Below are positions 5,389 to 7,088 of a DNA stretch of 7,088 nucleotides, piece after piece. This DNA is from Gammaproteobacteria bacterium (GTDB taxonomy: Bacteria; Pseudomonadota; Gammaproteobacteria; GCA-001735895): the NCBI GenBank assembly GCA_029288195.1, contig JARFPR010000152.1, positions 1 to 7,088 of the forward strand, in the 5' to 3' direction. The first letter of the stretch is position 1. Each line of letters begins with the position of its first letter. The notes beneath the pieces are model-generated. The model was given only the letters and a program-made list of their open reading frames with translations. It made no database searches and was not told the DNA's origin. Both the position numbers and the translations under genes were made by a program.

Positions 5389-6591
5389 ATGAAACAGGAC
5401 AACGAAACCCCGCTAATCTTGGACGCGGTCCGCGACTTTATGAAACTGGAATCGGCAGGGGGCATCCTGTTGCTACTCGCAGCCATCGTCGCGTTACTGG
5501 TTGCCAATTCTCCGCTGGCAGGTTTTTACAGTGAACTGCTGGATACAACGGTGGCGGTGCAGATCGGTGCGCTGTCAATCAACAAACCGCTGCTGCTTTG
5601 GATCAACGATGGTTTGATGGCCATATTCTTTTTCCTGATTGGGCTCGAAATCAAGCGAGAAGTCATGGAAGGGGAGCTGTCATCGTTTAAGCAAGTCGTA
5701 TTGCCGGGTATGGGGGCACTCGGCGGTATGGTCGTACCTGCAGCAATCTATGCCTGGCTGAACTGGGGCGATGCTATCGCACTCGACGGATGGGCCATTC
5801 CGGTGGCGACCGACATCGCATTTGCGCTGGCCTTGCTTGGCGTCTTCGGTTCCCGGGTGCCGACATCGCTCAAGGTTTTCCTGCTGACGCTGGCAATATT
5901 TGATGATCTGGCCGCCATCGTTATTATCGCGTTGTTCTATTCCGGGGACCTGGCAGTGTCGTCATTGCTGGTCGCAGCGGTGGCCCTGGTTATCGGGGTT
6001 ATCATGAACAGGATGGGTGTGACGCGCACCTCGAGTTATATTCTGCTTGGCATCGTGCTCTGGATTGCCGTATTGAAGTCGGGCGTTCATGCTACATTGG
6101 CCGGGGTTTTGATTGCTTTTTGCGTGCCGATGCGTGATCGCGAAGGACAATCACCATTACGCACGCTGGAGCACGATTTGCATGGTCCGGTAGCGTTTGC
6201 CATTTTACCGATATTTGCGTTCGCCAATGCCGGGCTTGAGCTGGGTGGCATGTCGATGGCCGACCTGGCACACCCGGTGACACTGGGGGTAATCCTGGGT
6301 TTACTCGTCGGCAAACCGCTGGGGATCCTGGCTTTTGTTGCTATCGGCGTGGCACTGCGTTTTGTTCAGCTCCCCAACAATGTCAGCTGGATGCAAATTT
6401 TTGGTGTCGCGTTCGCCTGTGGTATCGGCTTTACGATGAGTCTCTTTATCGCGGGTCTGGCGTTTGAACACGGCAGCGGGGACTACTTTAGCGGGGATCG
6501 GTTGGGTATCCTGGTGGGTTCTATCCTGTCCGCAATGGCAGCTTACGCGCTACTGCACCTGAGCCTGCCACAAATGGCGCGCAAGGATTGA
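5389..6591 (+). CDS. nhaA: Na+/H+ antiporter NhaA
   Basis: This is a complete 400-residue inner-membrane antiporter that expels Na+ (or Li+) in exchange for protons and so serves salt and alkaline-pH tolerance. Key residues of E. coli NhaA occur at a constant offset of +9. The ion-binding pair is Asp172/Asp173 (163/164) in LAIFDDLAAI. Asp142 (133) lies in VATDIAFAL, Lys309 (300) in VGKPLGI, and Glu87 (78) in GLEIKRE. The pH-sensing residues are His234 (225) in SGVHATLAG and Glu261, His262 and His265 (252, 253, 256) in LEHDLH. The constant offset implies no net indel across the core. The N-terminus is about nine residues longer than in E. coli, and the C-terminus ends in a short hydrophilic tail. 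ATG 5389 is preferred over a TTG at 5380; neither has a good Shine-Dalgarno. No nhaR regulator gene is adjacent, and no clear terminator follows. Confidence 0.96.
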   Translation: MKQDNETPLILDAVRDFMKLESAGGILLLLAAIVALLVANSPLAGFYSELLDTTVAVQIGALSINKPLLLWINDGLMAIFFFLIGLEIKREVMEGELSSFKQVVLPGMGALGGMVVPAAIYAWLNWGDAIALDGWAIPVATDIAFALALLGVFGSRVPTSLKVFLLTLAIFDDLAAIVIIALFYSGDLAVSSLLVAAVALVIGVIMNRMGVTRTSSYILLGIVLWIAVLKSGVHATLAGVLIAFCVPMRDREGQSPLRTLEHDLHGPVAFAILPIFAFANAGLELGGMSMADLAHPVTLGVILGLLVGKPLGILAFVAIGVALRFVQLPNNVSWMQIFGVAFACGIGFTMSLFIAGLAFEHGSGDYFSGDRLGILVGSILSAMAAYALLHLSLPQMARKD

Positions 6592-6669
6592 AAACAAACT
6601 ACCTGGTTGATCCGGTACCTGACTTCAATGCGTATTCATGTTAACCAGTGACGGATTTGAGGTACGAAC

Positions 6670-7088
6670 ATGAGTTACCAGGATGCAAACGAACCAAGCT
6701 GTACCGATTGCGATGGCAAGGTCGAACTGATTATCGAACCCCATGCGAAGGACCTTGGCGGGTTCAGCGTACGGCGCGTGCTGCCTTCGGCTCGGCGTCG
6801 AATGGTCGGCCCCTTCGTTTTCTTCGATCACATGGGACCGGCCGAATTCCCACCCGGTGAAGGGATCCAGGTACGCCCGCATCCGCATATCGGACTTTCC
6901 ACGGTCACTTACCTGTTCGAAGGTGAAATCATGCATCGCGACAGCCTCGGGGTGGTTCAGCCAATCCGGGCGGAGGCGGTAAACCTGATGACGGCGGGAC
7001 GTGGCATCGTGCATTCGGAACGCGCCGGCGACGACCTGCACAGCACCTCGCGCCTGCACGGCATTCAGTCCTGGATGGCTTTGCCGGA
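6670..7088 (+). CDS. Pirin family protein, partial (N-terminal 139 residues)
   Basis: The gene is open to the right edge and is a pirin, a bicupin iron-binding protein. Bacterial relatives include quercetin 2,3-dioxygenases and proteins linked to stress or metabolic control. The visible N-terminal cupin has DLGGFSVRRVLPS (28-40), VGPFVFFDHMGP (46-57), the first metal-binding pair in RPHPHIG (His71, His73) and the second in GRGIVHSE (His115, Glu117). These are the four canonical metal ligands. A CTDC motif at residues 11-14 precedes the cupin. The ATG at 6670 is supported by GAGG at 6659-6662, seven bases upstream; an in-frame ATG at 6628 is followed by a stop. It lies 78 bases after nhaA on the same strand. 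The C-terminal cupin (roughly half of a ~290-residue protein) is outside the window, so integrity cannot be judged. Confidence 0.93.
   Translation, partial: MSYQDANEPSCTDCDGKVELIIEPHAKDLGGFSVRRVLPSARRRMVGPFVFFDHMGPAEFPPGEGIQVRPHPHIGLSTVTYLFEGEIMHRDSLGVVQPIRAEAVNLMTAGRGIVHSERAGDDLHSTSRLHGIQSWMALP

Noticed and set aside
6592..6669. Promoter or terminator between nhaA and the pirin gene
   Set aside because: TTGATC at 6607-6612 has no convincing -10 partner, and the ACCTGG/CCGGT pairing is too short and lacks a T-tract.
6625..7059. A minus-strand open frame of 144 codons at the right edge
   Set aside because: The plus strand encodes a pirin with all four metal ligands; the minus frame has no recognisable features.

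Overview
The window looks like ordinary chromosomal DNA of a Gammaproteobacterium, probably free-living or marine. The evidence is moderately GC-rich coding sequence, Sec-type signals, and a set of typical proteobacterial housekeeping or accessory families: RhtB/LysE, YpfJ, YegP, DUF1330, NhaA and pirin. The species cannot be named from the sequence. No rRNA, tRNA, CRISPR array, transposase, integrase or phage gene is visible.

Layout. Positions 1-332 (minus) hold the N-terminal half of a LysE/RhtB-type amino-acid exporter that runs off the left edge. Positions 333-643 are non-coding and contain a decayed, nested inverted-repeat element (about 394-583) with a strong hairpin, followed by a perfect TATAAT box. 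Positions 644-2524 (plus) encode a secreted subtilisin-family serine protease with an intact Asp/His/Asn/Ser set. Its C-terminal domain carries an HExxH zinc-protease signature. After 52 bases, and possibly in the same transcript, comes a DUF1989 (urea-carboxylase-associated family) protein at 2577-3437. Convergent to it is a YpfJ-type membrane-anchored zinc metallopeptidase (3472-4392, minus). Divergent from that is a two-repeat YegP/DUF1508 protein (4531-4860, plus), which converges on a DUF1330 protein (4903-5229, minus). The DUF1330 gene is divergent from the Na+/H+ antiporter nhaA (5389-6591, plus). A pirin-family gene begins at 6670 and runs off the right edge.

The genes do not form one obvious pathway. 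Most are single-gene units, with strand changes at nearly every boundary. The functional themes are envelope proteolysis (two proteases with different architectures), ion/pH homeostasis (NhaA), small-molecule export (LysE) and small stress-associated or oligomeric enzymes (YegP, DUF1330, pirin). The part that looks least standard is the 626-residue protein at 644-2524, which joins a serine-protease domain to a zincin-like domain behind one signal peptide. The orphan DUF1989 gene just downstream and the nested repeat just upstream deserve a second look.
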